A stretch of DNA of 32,334 nt from Saprospiraceae bacterium (lineage in GTDB: Bacteria; Bacteroidota; Bacteroidia; Chitinophagales; Saprospiraceae): the NCBI GenBank assembly GCA_016787525.1, contig JAEUUP010000087.1:1-32334 (forward strand). The letters run 5' to 3'. The notes under the pieces are model-generated. The model worked only from the letters and a program-made list of their open reading frames with translations. It was not told the DNA's origin and ran no database searches. This document shows positions 24,505 through 32,007 of this stretch, piece after piece; within the stretch, counting starts at the first letter, position 1, and each line of letters starts with the position of its first letter. Made by a program: the position numbers and the translations under genes.

Positions 24505-24651
24505 AACGCCTTCCCGAGGTTTCTGAACGCCTTCCCGAGGTTTCTGAACGCCTTCTCAGAGTTTCTGAACGCCTTCTCAGGGTTTCTGAACGCCTTCTCA
24601 AGGTTTCTGAACGCCTTCTCAAGGTTTCTGAATGCCTTCCCGAGGTTTCTG
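24505..24651. repeat. 21-bp tandem repeat array, 7 units
   Basis: Seven 21-bp units (AACGCCTTCYCRRGGTTTCTG) plus a broken eighth. The + frame reads NAFPRFL/NAFSRFL and the - frame KAFRNLE, a heptad with a coiled-coil-like pattern. As with the array at 2195-2467, the unit is 21 bp and frames on both strands are open; the units are unrelated in sequence. A gene cannot be supported. Confidence 0.9.
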
Positions 24652-24932
24652 AACGCTTTCTTTTTAATCAATTTGCGCTTATCTGTCTTTCTGTATCGCA
24701 TCTAAGGGAATGACAATCAATGATTTACATTTTTCATTGATTGCAGAAACACATTTTTTCAGGATTCTGCCACGCAGACGATTGAAATTTCCTTGCAAAA
24801 AGGGTCATACGTATCCGATGCGTGTGACCTACTGAGGGGATATGCTCGCAAAGCTATTTATTTTAGGTTTTGCCAGTGCCTTACAAGTGTTTTACATGTT
24901 TTAGTTATATTTGCCCAATACGATGACCGCTT
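24652..24932. promoter_or_regulatory. Leader of the FGE-like genes with -7 element
   Basis: Spacer between the array and the first FGE-like gene. TATATTTG (24906-24913) is an exact TAnnTTTG, about 20 bp before ATG 24933. A copy of the repeated word lies at 24831-24839. Nothing else is recognised. Confidence 0.4.
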
Positions 24933-25712
24933 ATGACAAACCATAAAAACCACAGACAAACAGTAAAAGATACCCCTCTTACCTTCAATATGATTGCCAT
25001 CGAAGGGGGCATCTTCGATATGGGCAGTAATGATTACAGCTCGGAACAACCCATTCATAAAGTCAAGCTGAGTGATTATTGGCTCGGTGAATATCCTGTG
25101 ACGCAAGCCGTATGGGAAGCTGTGATGGGTTCAAATCCTTCTGATTTCAAAAGGGCAAATCGTCCAGTCGAAAATGTATCATGGGAGGATATAGTCCATA
25201 ACTTTTTACCCAAACTGAATAAAATGACTGAGGGGGTACGCCCCGCAGGAACAGAATACCGTTTGCCCACCGAAGCACAGTGGGAATATGGGGCAAGAGG
25301 CGGCAAATATTGGGCAAAGCATGCTTTTGACTATTCAGGCAGCGATAAATTAGATGAAGTGGGTTGGTATGATAATAACAGCCACAATGAGACCAAACCT
25401 GTTGGTTTAAAAACGCCGAACCTTTTGGGTGTGTACGATATGTCGGGTAATGTTTGGGAATGGTGTAGTGATAAAAGGGAAGGTTATTCGCAGAATTATG
25501 AACAAGTGATTAAAGATTCATTAAAAGACCCTATTACAGGTGCTTTAGTCAATCCTAAAGGCGTTAGAGAGGGTACTAACCGCGTTCGGCGCGGCGGCGG
25601 TTGGTTCAACTATGCGGAGTACTGCCGCCCTACGTATCGGTTCAGCACCACGCCGGCGTATCGCAACAATGCTATCGGCTTTCGTTTGGCGTTGTTTTTC
25701 TCTTCAGTTTAG
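24933..25712 (+). CDS. FGE-sulfatase/C-type-lectin-fold protein, probable DGR target (copy 1)
   Basis: A 259-residue protein with no signal peptide, so probably cytosolic. It is a full formylglycine-generating-enzyme-like (C-type lectin) fold: MIAIEGGIFDMGS near the start, DYWLGEYPVTQAVWEAVMG (~48-66), YRLPTEAQWEYGARGG (~109-124), GVYDMSGNVWEWC (~167-179), then RVRRGGGWFNYAEYC...NAIGFRLALFFSSV. Members range from true FGE to ligand-binding scaffolds. This C-terminal layout (GG-W...A..C...R...P..R...IGFR) is the one repeatedly used as a variable domain by diversity-generating retroelements. Residues 219-247 (bases 25587-25673) are the variable positions when compared with copy 2. Binding of a changing ligand is more likely than catalysis. 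ATG 24933 is the only good start. Confidence 0.9.
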   Translation: MTNHKNHRQTVKDTPLTFNMIAIEGGIFDMGSNDYSSEQPIHKVKLSDYWLGEYPVTQAVWEAVMGSNPSDFKRANRPVENVSWEDIVHNFLPKLNKMTEGVRPAGTEYRLPTEAQWEYGARGGKYWAKHAFDYSGSDKLDEVGWYDNNSHNETKPVGLKTPNLLGVYDMSGNVWEWCSDKREGYSQNYEQVIKDSLKDPITGALVNPKGVREGTNRVRRGGGWFNYAEYCRPTYRFSTTPAYRNNAIGFRLALFFSSV

Positions 25713-25723
25713 GTGGCTTGTAC
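25587..25723 (+). other. Putative DGR variable region (VR1) and constant 3' end
   Basis: Bases 25587-25673 differ from VR2 (26472-26558) at 20 sites; 25674-25723 are identical to 26559-26608, including 11 bases past the stop codon. One copy has A at 17 of the 20 sites, and the other three are first positions of TAT/CAT, TAC/GAC and TAT/GAT, as expected if both copies changed from an A in AAY codons. The constant stretch would be the homology used to start mutagenic copying (IMH). Confidence 0.8.
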
Positions 25724-25841
25724 CTCTGCCAATCCCGTGAGTAAAAAAAACGCTACTCGACTTTAAGGGAATGAAGCGGTTCGTGAGGGTTTATTTATCG
25801 AAAGTTCTGCTGCTTATTTTTTTATTTTGAACAAACAACAG

Positions 25842-26597
25842 ATGGAAAACCACATTCAGTTTAAAAATACACCGCACCAATTTTCCATGATTGCCATAGA
25901 AGGCAATATGGACGGCGAGCCTTTTGAAATGGGAGGGGAAAGTGGTTATGACGATTCAAAACCCATTCATAAAGTCAAGCTGAGTGATTATTGGTTGGGC
26001 GAATATCCTGTGACGCAAGCCCTGTGGGAAGTTGTAATGGGTTCAAATCCTTCCAATTTTAAAGGAGCAAATCGTCCTGTTGAGCGGGTAGCATGGAACG
26101 ATATAGTCCATGACTTTTTACCTAAACTGAACAAAATGACTGAGGGGGTACGTCCCACAGGAACAGAATACCGTTTGCCCACCGAAGCGCAATGGGAGTA
26201 TGGGGCAATAGGAGGCAAGTATTGGGCAAAGCATACTTTTGAGTATTCAGGTAGCGATAAATTAGATGAAGTGGGTTGGTATAGTGAAAACAGCCATGGT
26301 GAAACGAAGCCAGTTGGTTTAAAAACGCCGAACCTTTTGGGTTTGTACGATATGTCGGGTAATGTTTGGGAATGGTGCGAAGATTGGTTTGATAGCGACT
26401 ACTATAAGAACTGTCAACAGCGTGGCATAGTAGAAAACCCATATAACCGTACAGAGGGTTCTGGCCGCGTTCAACGCGGCGGCAGTTGGTTCAGCCATGC
26501 GGAGGACTGCCGCCCTGCGGATCGGTTCTACGACACGCCGACGTTTCGCTTCTTTAATATCGGCTTTCGTTTGGCGTTGTTTTTCTCTTCAGTTTAG
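25842..26597 (+). CDS. FGE-sulfatase/C-type-lectin-fold protein, probable DGR target (copy 2)
   Basis: A 251-residue paralogue of the preceding gene from ATG 25842 (an in-frame TTG at 25827 adds only five residues). It keeps the same order of motifs: FSMIAIEGNMDGEPFEMGG, DYWLGEYPVTQALWEVVMG, YRLPTEAQWEYGAIGG, GLYDMSGNVWEWCEDW, then RVQRGGSWFSHAEDC...FNIGFRLALFFSSV. Outside the end, the two copies differ at ordinary sites, including silent third positions. In residues 211-239 the changes are nearly all at codon positions 1-2. It is cytosolic by lack of signal. It lies 129 bp after copy 1 and 215 bp before the Roc-CHAT gene, all on the + strand, suggesting a functional cluster. The repeated word (26139) is at the same place as in copy 1 (25227). 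Confidence 0.9.
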   Translation: MENHIQFKNTPHQFSMIAIEGNMDGEPFEMGGESGYDDSKPIHKVKLSDYWLGEYPVTQALWEVVMGSNPSNFKGANRPVERVAWNDIVHDFLPKLNKMTEGVRPTGTEYRLPTEAQWEYGAIGGKYWAKHTFEYSGSDKLDEVGWYSENSHGETKPVGLKTPNLLGLYDMSGNVWEWCEDWFDSDYYKNCQQRGIVENPYNRTEGSGRVQRGGSWFSHAEDCRPADRFYDTPTFRFFNIGFRLALFFSSV

Positions 26598-26608
26598 GTG
26601 GCTTGTAC
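26472..26608 (+). other. Putative DGR variable region (VR2) and constant 3' end
   Basis: Partner of VR1. Variable codons relative to VR1 (copy 1/copy 2): R/Q, G/S, N/S, Y/H, Y/D, T/A, Y/D, S/Y, T/D, A/T, Y/F, N/F, N/F, A/N. Invariant residues between them (Trp, Cys-Arg-Pro, Arg, Pro, Arg, IGFR) are those that hold the fold. No template repeat with AAC/AAT codons was found in the window. Confidence 0.8.
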
Positions 26609-26755
26609 TTCCACAATCCCGTGTATCCCCCGACCCCTAAAGGGGAGAAGGAACGAAATTGAGCAGCATAGAGCAGCGAAGCGGTGAAAGAGGGGGGAAG
26701 GCTGACTGAACGCTTTGTGACGGAATGAAGCGAATGTATGGTCAGCCATAAATAC

Positions 26756-26785
26756 CCCGCCTTTGGCGGGTCGAAAATATTTTTT
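26756..26785 (+). terminator. Weak hairpin/attenuator before the Roc-CHAT gene
   Basis: CCCGCC-TTT-GGCGGG (26756-26770) followed after a few bases by an AT-rich tract with six Ts. A second inverted pair (GGCTGAC near 26699 and GTCAGCC near 26741) lies just upstream. It may partly separate transcription of the FGE-like genes from the downstream gene. Confidence 0.45.
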
Positions 26786-26812
26786 GGATTCAATAAAAGA
26801 TAAAAAAACAGC

Positions 26813-29611
26813 ATGACAACACTCAAAGACCTTGAGAAAATAAAAAAACTGACACAGCGGCACGACGACGGCGCGATTACCGCTGTCCGATTGGTGAAAG
26901 GCTATAACGACAGCTATGCCTTGAATACTGAGGGGGGCATCACCGCACTGAGTTTAAGCGATAGTTCCTTAGAATCGTTCGCATTGGATGCGTCGTGGCA
27001 AGACTTGGAATACCTGTATCTGAGCGGCAATCAATCGCTCAAAAAAGTGGTATTCCACACCGCTTTGCCCAAACTGACGCATCTGTACCTTAACAATTGC
27101 GCCTTGGAAGAAATAACCATACCCGCAGGTTGTAAGGCTTTGCAGCAGATTTATGTGCAGAAGAATCAGTTGAAAAAGATTGTTTTTGAAGGTGATTGTC
27201 CTGAGTTGGTGTTGGTAGATGCGAGTGAGAACCCGCTTGTTGAATTCCGTTTGCCCACTATTTTCCCAAAAATGGCGTATCTCTATCTTGTGAATGTCAA
27301 TACATTAGCCAATATCCCCAAAGAGGTGTATGCCGATAAAAAGAACTGTTGGCAAGATGTCAGCAATTACCTCAGAGCCTCCTTGCAAAGTGGCAATGTT
27401 TTGAACGACGAAGCAAAATGTATCTTCTTCGGCAATGGTCGAGCAGGCAAAACAACCCTGTCGCACCAATTGCGTACAGGGCAATTCGACCCGACCATAA
27501 AATACACGCATGGCATTCTGATAGAAGAATGGCGCATTGGCGAAAATGATTTTCCGCAAGAGTTGAGCGATAAAATAGAGGCTGTCGTCACCAAACACCA
27601 AGCAGAGCAAGGGGAGATATTGGAACGCCCCCGCCATATTTTATTGAATATGTGGGACTTTGGCGGTCAAGAGTATTTTCACGCCACCCACCGCTTGTTT
27701 CTAAACAGCAATGTCTTGTATATGCTGGTATGGGAAAAAGCGACCAACGAGCAGAATGAAGAAAAAGGCGATTACCCCGAAGCCTATTGGCAAAACAATA
27801 TCAAGCACTACGCACCCAAAAACATTACTTTGACCATACAAAACAAAGAAAAAGGCAGTACAACAGTTGATTATACCCAAAAACGCTATAAAATCGCTGA
27901 ACGAAACGCTAAAGATACCCGACAATACGATTTGGATGCCCAAACCTTGAAAGAGGCAATCTGCAAAAACTTGATTCATCTCGAATACCTTTGTGCGCCC
28001 ATACCCAAATTGTACGACGACATCAGACAGGAACTAAAACGCCTCAAAAAGGAAAAACCCTATTTGCGGTTCGATGAATACAAAGCCATCTGCCAGCGTT
28101 TGGATAAAACCGCCGATAGCATCATGCAAAATGAGGGCGATATTGAATCGCTGACTAAGTTCCTGCACGATATAGGCGTTTTAATCTGTTACCGCTACGA
28201 CAGTCAAAAGAAAAACAATAGTCTTGATGACTATGTGTTTATCAATCCGCAATGGGTGACAGAAACGATATACCACATCTTAGATGAAAAAACACTGGCA
28301 GGAAAAGGAGAGTTTGATATAGAACACGTTGCACAGGTACTCAAAGCGTCAAAAAATGTCATTCAAGAAGCTGAGGTTTGGATTGACTTGATGACAGTAT
28401 TTGAATTGATTTTCAAAAAGCGCGATACAGCCACACAATTTGTTACCCCTCAGTATTTGCCACAAAAATGTACGGATTTAAGTGAAAAAGCATGGCGGCA
28501 TTTGAATAATTCCCTACCTTACAAGCTCATTTTGCGTTATCCACATTTTCTGCCTAAAAGTATTATCAGCCGTTTTATCTGTCATTACGGCGATTTAGCA
28601 CAAGATTATTACTGGAAATACGGCATTGTCATTCATCAAGAAGGCAAAGAAGTATTCGTTCATTGTGACTACACGAAGCGCGAAATCATCCTTCAAACAC
28701 ATGAACCTCTGTCGGATATAGCCATCCAACTCTTTGACACACTGAGGGGTATTGACAACACCGACAGCCTCGAAGTCGCCGTACCCGACAGCAAAGACCC
28801 CAGACAAATGCTCGGTTTTGTCAATTTTAAAAAGCTAAAAGAACGCATTGAGAAGGGAAAAACAGATGTCGAGTGGCAAGGACAGGAATTTGAGACCGAA
28901 CCGTTCAAAGCTTTGTTGGGTCGAGAACATATAAGAAGTGAGGTATTTGATAGAGGCTTAGGTTTTACTAAAAAAGGGGATTGGATTGACAACACGAAGC
29001 CGATTATTGTACCGATGGTATCCGACGCTCGAACCTTTCAATCTTTTAAAAACATAAAAGAAACCATTAAATTACTTTTCCTATCTGCGACACCGATGAA
29101 AGCGGGCAAGTTGAATACAGGAAAAGAAAGCCGTTTTAAAGATTTATTCCGTTATTTTGATACAGAAAAAAGGTTTATTCTGAAAGAAGAACACGGTATA
29201 ACAACCGAAGAATTTCAGAACTTCGTTATTTACGAAAATCCGCATATTGTACATTATGGTGGTCATGGCAAACATGAAGGTATTGTCTTAGAAGACGAAA
29301 ACTTAGAAGCAGATATTTTGTCAGGTATTTTACAATTATCAGAAAACGTTCAATGCGTTGTGCTGAACGCTTGTAATTCATTGGCTATCGCAAAAGAGCT
29401 TGCTCAATATATTCCTTATGTTATAGGCACACAGCATACAATAGACGACGGAACAGCTATTGCTTTTGCCAAAGGTTTTTATATGGGTATTGTTTCGGGT
29501 AAAACCATTGAACAAGCCTTTCAATTGGGTCTCTTGGCTGTCAAAAGAGAAAAACTACCCGATGCCGATGTATTGGTATTGGTGAAAGGACAAATCCAAG
29601 CAGAGTCATGA
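26813..29611 (+). CDS. LRR-Roc-COR-CHAT protein (ROCO GTPase with caspase-like protease domain)
   Basis: A 932-residue multidomain protein. Residues ~40-165 are irregular leucine-rich repeats (LEYLYLSGNQSLKKV, LTHLYLNNCALEEI). Residues ~203-380 are a Roc GTPase: P-loop GNGRAGKTT (207-215), switch II WDFGGQEYFHATH (281-293), NK-type motif in TIQNKEKG. A COR region follows to ~640. The C-terminal ~170 residues are a CHAT domain: HYGGHGKHEG with catalytic-type His818 and VVLNACNS with Cys854, the caspase-like dyad. LRR-ROCO proteins sense a signal and switch with GTP; CHAT proteases are effectors in bacterial defence and cell-death systems. Position after two diversified lectin-fold genes suggests they feed signals to it (inference). 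Sense word copies occur at 26927 and 28741, antisense at 28445. Confidence 0.88.
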   Translation: MTTLKDLEKIKKLTQRHDDGAITAVRLVKGYNDSYALNTEGGITALSLSDSSLESFALDASWQDLEYLYLSGNQSLKKVVFHTALPKLTHLYLNNCALEEITIPAGCKALQQIYVQKNQLKKIVFEGDCPELVLVDASENPLVEFRLPTIFPKMAYLYLVNVNTLANIPKEVYADKKNCWQDVSNYLRASLQSGNVLNDEAKCIFFGNGRAGKTTLSHQLRTGQFDPTIKYTHGILIEEWRIGENDFPQELSDKIEAVVTKHQAEQGEILERPRHILLNMWDFGGQEYFHATHRLFLNSNVLYMLVWEKATNEQNEEKGDYPEAYWQNNIKHYAPKNITLTIQNKEKGSTTVDYTQKRYKIAERNAKDTRQYDLDAQTLKEAICKNLIHLEYLCAPIPKLYDDIRQELKRLKKEKPYLRFDEYKAICQRLDKTADSIMQNEGDIESLTKFLHDIGVLICYRYDSQKKNNSLDDYVFINPQWVTETIYHILDEKTLAGKGEFDIEHVAQVLKASKNVIQEAEVWIDLMTVFELIFKKRDTATQFVTPQYLPQKCTDLSEKAWRHLNNSLPYKLILRYPHFLPKSIISRFICHYGDLAQDYYWKYGIVIHQEGKEVFVHCDYTKREIILQTHEPLSDIAIQLFDTLRGIDNTDSLEVAVPDSKDPRQMLGFVNFKKLKERIEKGKTDVEWQGQEFETEPFKALLGREHIRSEVFDRGLGFTKKGDWIDNTKPIIVPMVSDARTFQSFKNIKETIKLLFLSATPMKAGKLNTGKESRFKDLFRYFDTEKRFILKEEHGITTEEFQNFVIYENPHIVHYGGHGKHEGIVLEDENLEADILSGILQLSENVQCVVLNACNSLAIAKELAQYIPYVIGTQHTIDDGTAIAFAKGFYMGIVSGKTIEQAFQLGLLAVKREKLPDADVLVLVKGQIQAES

Positions 29612-29778
29612 ACAAATCCTTTTGCCCACTTACCCCCCTCAGTAATCGGCATCGCCAACGACACAGGCGCGCCTGCATCACTCTTATGATAAGCAAGGTG
29701 ATAGTGACCATCATTCCTTTCCATCAAAATATGATATGTGAGGGCTTTTGTACTGAGGGGGATAAAACCAACGCTTTG
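29612..29778 (-). pseudogene. Short spacer with possible gene remnant
   Basis: On the minus strand a frame from ~29756 to 29612 reads like coding sequence (PLSTKALTYHILMERND, then GHYHLAYHKSDAGAPVS, LAMPITEGGKWAKGF) and follows the YceI-like stop codon in the same frame. It has no proper start or end and I do not recognise a family. An inverted pair of the repeated word (29635 reverse, 29752 forward) flanks it. Confidence 0.25.
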
Positions 29779-30231
29779 TTAATTCTTAATAAACTCACCA
29801 ACCGCCCGCAAAAGAACTTCTTCGCTCGCCACACTATTAGGCATAGCACCTACACCAAAATCAGTGCGTTTCAACATGCCCGTGATTTTAATACCCGCCA
29901 CCTTTTTGCCTTGGCGATTATTGGTGAATCCCATAACTAACATATCCAGAGATATTTCTTTGGTGACACCTTTCATCGTCAAATTGCCTTTCAGCGTATA
30001 GTGATTATCAGTTCCTTTACTGATGCTTGTGCTTTTAAAACTTATCGTTGGGAATTTTTCAACGTCAAACATATCGGGTTTTTTGAGGTGCCCGTCGCGC
30101 ATCTCATTGTCCGTGCTGACAGACGCAGATTCCATCGTTACCTCAAACACAGCATCTGAGAGGTCTTCTTTTTTGGCTGTTATCTTGGCATCAAAAGTGC
30201 TGAAAAGACCATCTATACTGAGGGGTGGCTT
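29779..30231 (-). pseudogene. YceI-family protein, N-terminally truncated
   Basis: The frame encodes ~151 residues of a YceI lipocalin-like barrel: GLFSTFDAKITAKKEDLSDA, MESASVSTDNEMRDGHLKKP, DMFDVEKFPTISFKSTSI, GNLTMKGVTKEISLDM, ending AVGEFIKN. YceI proteins are usually ~180-200 residues with a signal peptide and an opening strand set (Asp-x-x-His-Ser-x-(V/A)-x-F); these are missing. The frame is open back to the TAG (30232-30234) that ends the adjacent ATPase gene, and the first lost sequence coincides with a copy of the repeated word (30217-30226). A GTG at 30148-30150 could start a 123-residue product, but it would lack a third of the barrel. This is best read as a gene cut by insertion or deletion next to the ATPase gene. 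Confidence 0.65.
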
Positions 30232-31674
30232 CTACATCTTTTCAAACAAAAGATCCATTGTCAACTGATTTTGTACCGTCGAAAGATAATGACCATTCTC
30301 GTTTACACCAAAAGTTGTCAATAGTGTGATAAAAACTGTTTTTTTAGTGCCTGTTTTAGCCAAAAAGATACGGCGTTTGAGGTTCAGTTCTTCCGCATAT
30401 TTTTTGTCAATTGTAAATTCTGTCAAGGAAAACTTTATCTCGCATAAGTTAATGCACACATCTTGACGGTCAATCAACAAATCTATTTGAGTGCCTTTTT
30501 CAGATGCGTCTTTGGGTGTATATCGCCAAGCCGATTGTTCGGTATAGACACCCGATATGCCCAAAGCCTTTTTGATTTGAGGAATATGTTTCAATGCAAT
30601 ATTCTCAAAAGCCAACCCACTCCAACTTTTCCACGAAGGACTGACCGCTTTACTTTGCCAAGTACCTTCGCCAAAAGCCTTGCTGCCGTCCATAAATTTT
30701 ATGTAAAACAAGGAGTATTCATCACTCAATTTATAGATACTGTCACGGCTCGTTTTATTGAATGGTTGGTGTTCTGAAATAAATCCTGACTCCAATAATT
30801 CATTAATCAGTCGGGTCAATGTACCACCTGAATTGAGTTGGCAAGCTTCTGCAATTTCGTTTCGCGTCATACCACTTGGTTTATTAGCAAGTGATTTGAC
30901 AATATTTTCGTGTTTTTCGGATGTCCCAAATAATGCTGCATAAAGGTCTTTAAACTCATCACTCAATAGACCGTCATTCGTGAAACACATTCTGTCAATC
31001 GCTTGTGTAACACTTTCGCCCCGCCTGATATTGTTCAGATAATGCGGAATACCGCCCGTAGTCATGTATAGTTGCAAGAGTTGATACCTATCGAGGTGAA
31101 TAAATTTGCTTTGTAAAAACTGTTCCGTTTCGTATAAATTGAAAGGCATCAACCGCATCCGCCGTGTGATACGATTGTGCAAACCACCACGATTTCTAAC
31201 GACATTTTGTATCATCCAAGAGGCTGCCGAACCACAAATGACCACCACCAAGTTCTTTTGCTTTGATGCCCAAGTATTCCAAAAATGGTCGAAAGCGGAC
31301 AAAAAACCCGACTTATGCGTATCGAACCACGGCATTTCATCTAAAAAAAAGACTTTTTTGGTGTCGCCCAATCTTTTTTCTAAGACTTGTATCAAAATAT
31401 GGAATGCCTGCAACCATGTTTGCGGTGTTGCAATACTGAGGGGTAGGTCAAAAGTTCTCGCCAATGTCAAACTAAAGTTTTCTAACTGTTCCGAAAACGG
31501 GGCGTTGTTCAGACCCGTTAATTCCAAAAGCAAATCCTTCTCATAAACTGTCCGAATGAGGTATGTTTTTCCAACACGTCTGCGACCATAAAGGGCAATT
31601 AACTCCGCAGAAGGCGATTGCAAAGCTTCTTGCAATACCTTTATTTCCGCTTCACGACCAATGATATTTTCCAT
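30232..31674 (-). CDS. AAA ATPase with DUF234/PD-(D/E)xK-like C-terminus
   Basis: A 480-residue protein of the archaeal-type ATPase (ATPase_2) group. The NIIGREAEIKVLQ start is followed by Walker A ALYGRRRVGKTY (30-37), Walker B VFFLDEMPW (Asp112, Glu113) and a sensor-like VVICGSAASWM. Residues ~250-330 contain a winged-helix segment (MTRNEIAEACQLNSGGTLTRLI). The C-terminus resembles DUF234, with GLAFENIALKH and a nuclease-like core of Asp398 and Glu412-x-Lys414. The family's function is unsettled; it is patchily distributed and often duplicated. ATG at 31672-31674. A second copy begins off the window (32008-32334). The two ends are ~88% identical in DNA by eye. Confidence 0.88.
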   Translation of the reverse strand: MENIIGREAEIKVLQEALQSPSAELIALYGRRRVGKTYLIRTVYEKDLLLELTGLNNAPFSEQLENFSLTLARTFDLPLSIATPQTWLQAFHILIQVLEKRLGDTKKVFFLDEMPWFDTHKSGFLSAFDHFWNTWASKQKNLVVVICGSAASWMIQNVVRNRGGLHNRITRRMRLMPFNLYETEQFLQSKFIHLDRYQLLQLYMTTGGIPHYLNNIRRGESVTQAIDRMCFTNDGLLSDEFKDLYAALFGTSEKHENIVKSLANKPSGMTRNEIAEACQLNSGGTLTRLINELLESGFISEHQPFNKTSRDSIYKLSDEYSLFYIKFMDGSKAFGEGTWQSKAVSPSWKSWSGLAFENIALKHIPQIKKALGISGVYTEQSAWRYTPKDASEKGTQIDLLIDRQDVCINLCEIKFSLTEFTIDKKYAEELNLKRRIFLAKTGTKKTVFITLLTTFGVNENGHYLSTVQNQLTMDLLFEKM

Positions 31675-32007
31675 AACAGCACACTTTACTTATGACTTCA
31701 AATTTTTATTACCAGCCAAAAGTAGGTGTTTTTTATGACTTATGGCTGCTAATAAAATTTATTACCAGCCAAAAGTGGTTTATTTTAGATACTTATGGCT
31801 GCGGATAAGTTTTACTTTACATGCGGTAATGGTGTATTTTTTAAACAGTGACTGCGCCCTTCTTTCATTACTTACTTCCCAATACAGAAAGTATCCAACG
31901 CTTTTAATCTATTGAAATTCAATAATTTAAATTGATTTTAAAAGTTTTAAGGTACAAATAGGGTACAAATTTTGCAAAAAAGGCATTTTATACTGAGGGG
32001 GTGTCGT
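31675..32007. other. Spacer between the duplicated ATPase genes
   Basis: No gene seen. It holds two copies of a ~53-bp repeat (see separate entry) and an AT-rich stretch; a copy of the repeated word lies at 31992-32000, eight bases beyond the stop of the next ATPase. Confidence 0.5.
31705..31809. repeat. Two tandem ~53-bp repeats with internal inverted symmetry
   Basis: TTTATTACCAGCCAAAAGT (31705 and again 31758) and ACTTATGGCTGC (about 31738 and 31791) define two direct copies. Within each, AGCCAAAAGT and ACTTATGGCT are near-complementary (one mismatch), so each unit can fold. They lie ~30 bp upstream of the ATPase ATG and could be an operator or a hairpin-rich leader. Confidence 0.7.

Larger units (their letters stand above)
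162..32000. repeat. Interspersed 9-mer word ACTGAGGGG, 42 copies
   Basis: Starts of forward copies: 162, 378, 1571, 1919, 2160, 5486, 5790, 6432, 7815, 11908, 12643, 13479, 13746, 14919, 15409, 17098, 19231, 19961, 23892, 24831, 25227, 26139, 26927, 28741, 29752, 30217, 31435, 31992. Reverse copies (CCCCTCAGT, left ends): 2116, 4340, 8610 (with flanking A), 14612, 16005, 16340, 17547, 18820, 21156, 21643, 22415, 23727, 28445, 29635; for those preceded by A the nine bases begin one base later. A T precedes 33 of 42; the next base is T in 22 and G in 18. Thirty-four are inside genes or gene remnants, eight are intergenic. Coding readings are Thr-Glu-Gly, Leu-Arg-Gly, Pro-Leu-Ser, Pro-Ser-Val and Pro-Gln. 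The frame that gives TGA is never used inside a gene. Confidence 0.95.

Noticed and set aside
24505-24651. CRISPR array or coiled-coil gene
   Set aside because: No spacers; frames are open on both strands because the period is a multiple of three, and no start site or conserved flanking protein supports a gene.
24933-26597. True formylglycine-generating enzymes for sulfatases
   Set aside because: No sulfatase gene is nearby, and the pattern of change between the copies fits a diversified binding scaffold; catalysis is not excluded, only not favoured.
162-32000. Repeated word as HIP1-like or REP palindrome, or as a transposon end
   Set aside because: ACTGAGGGG is not self-complementary, copies share only ~11 bases, and their flanks are unrelated.
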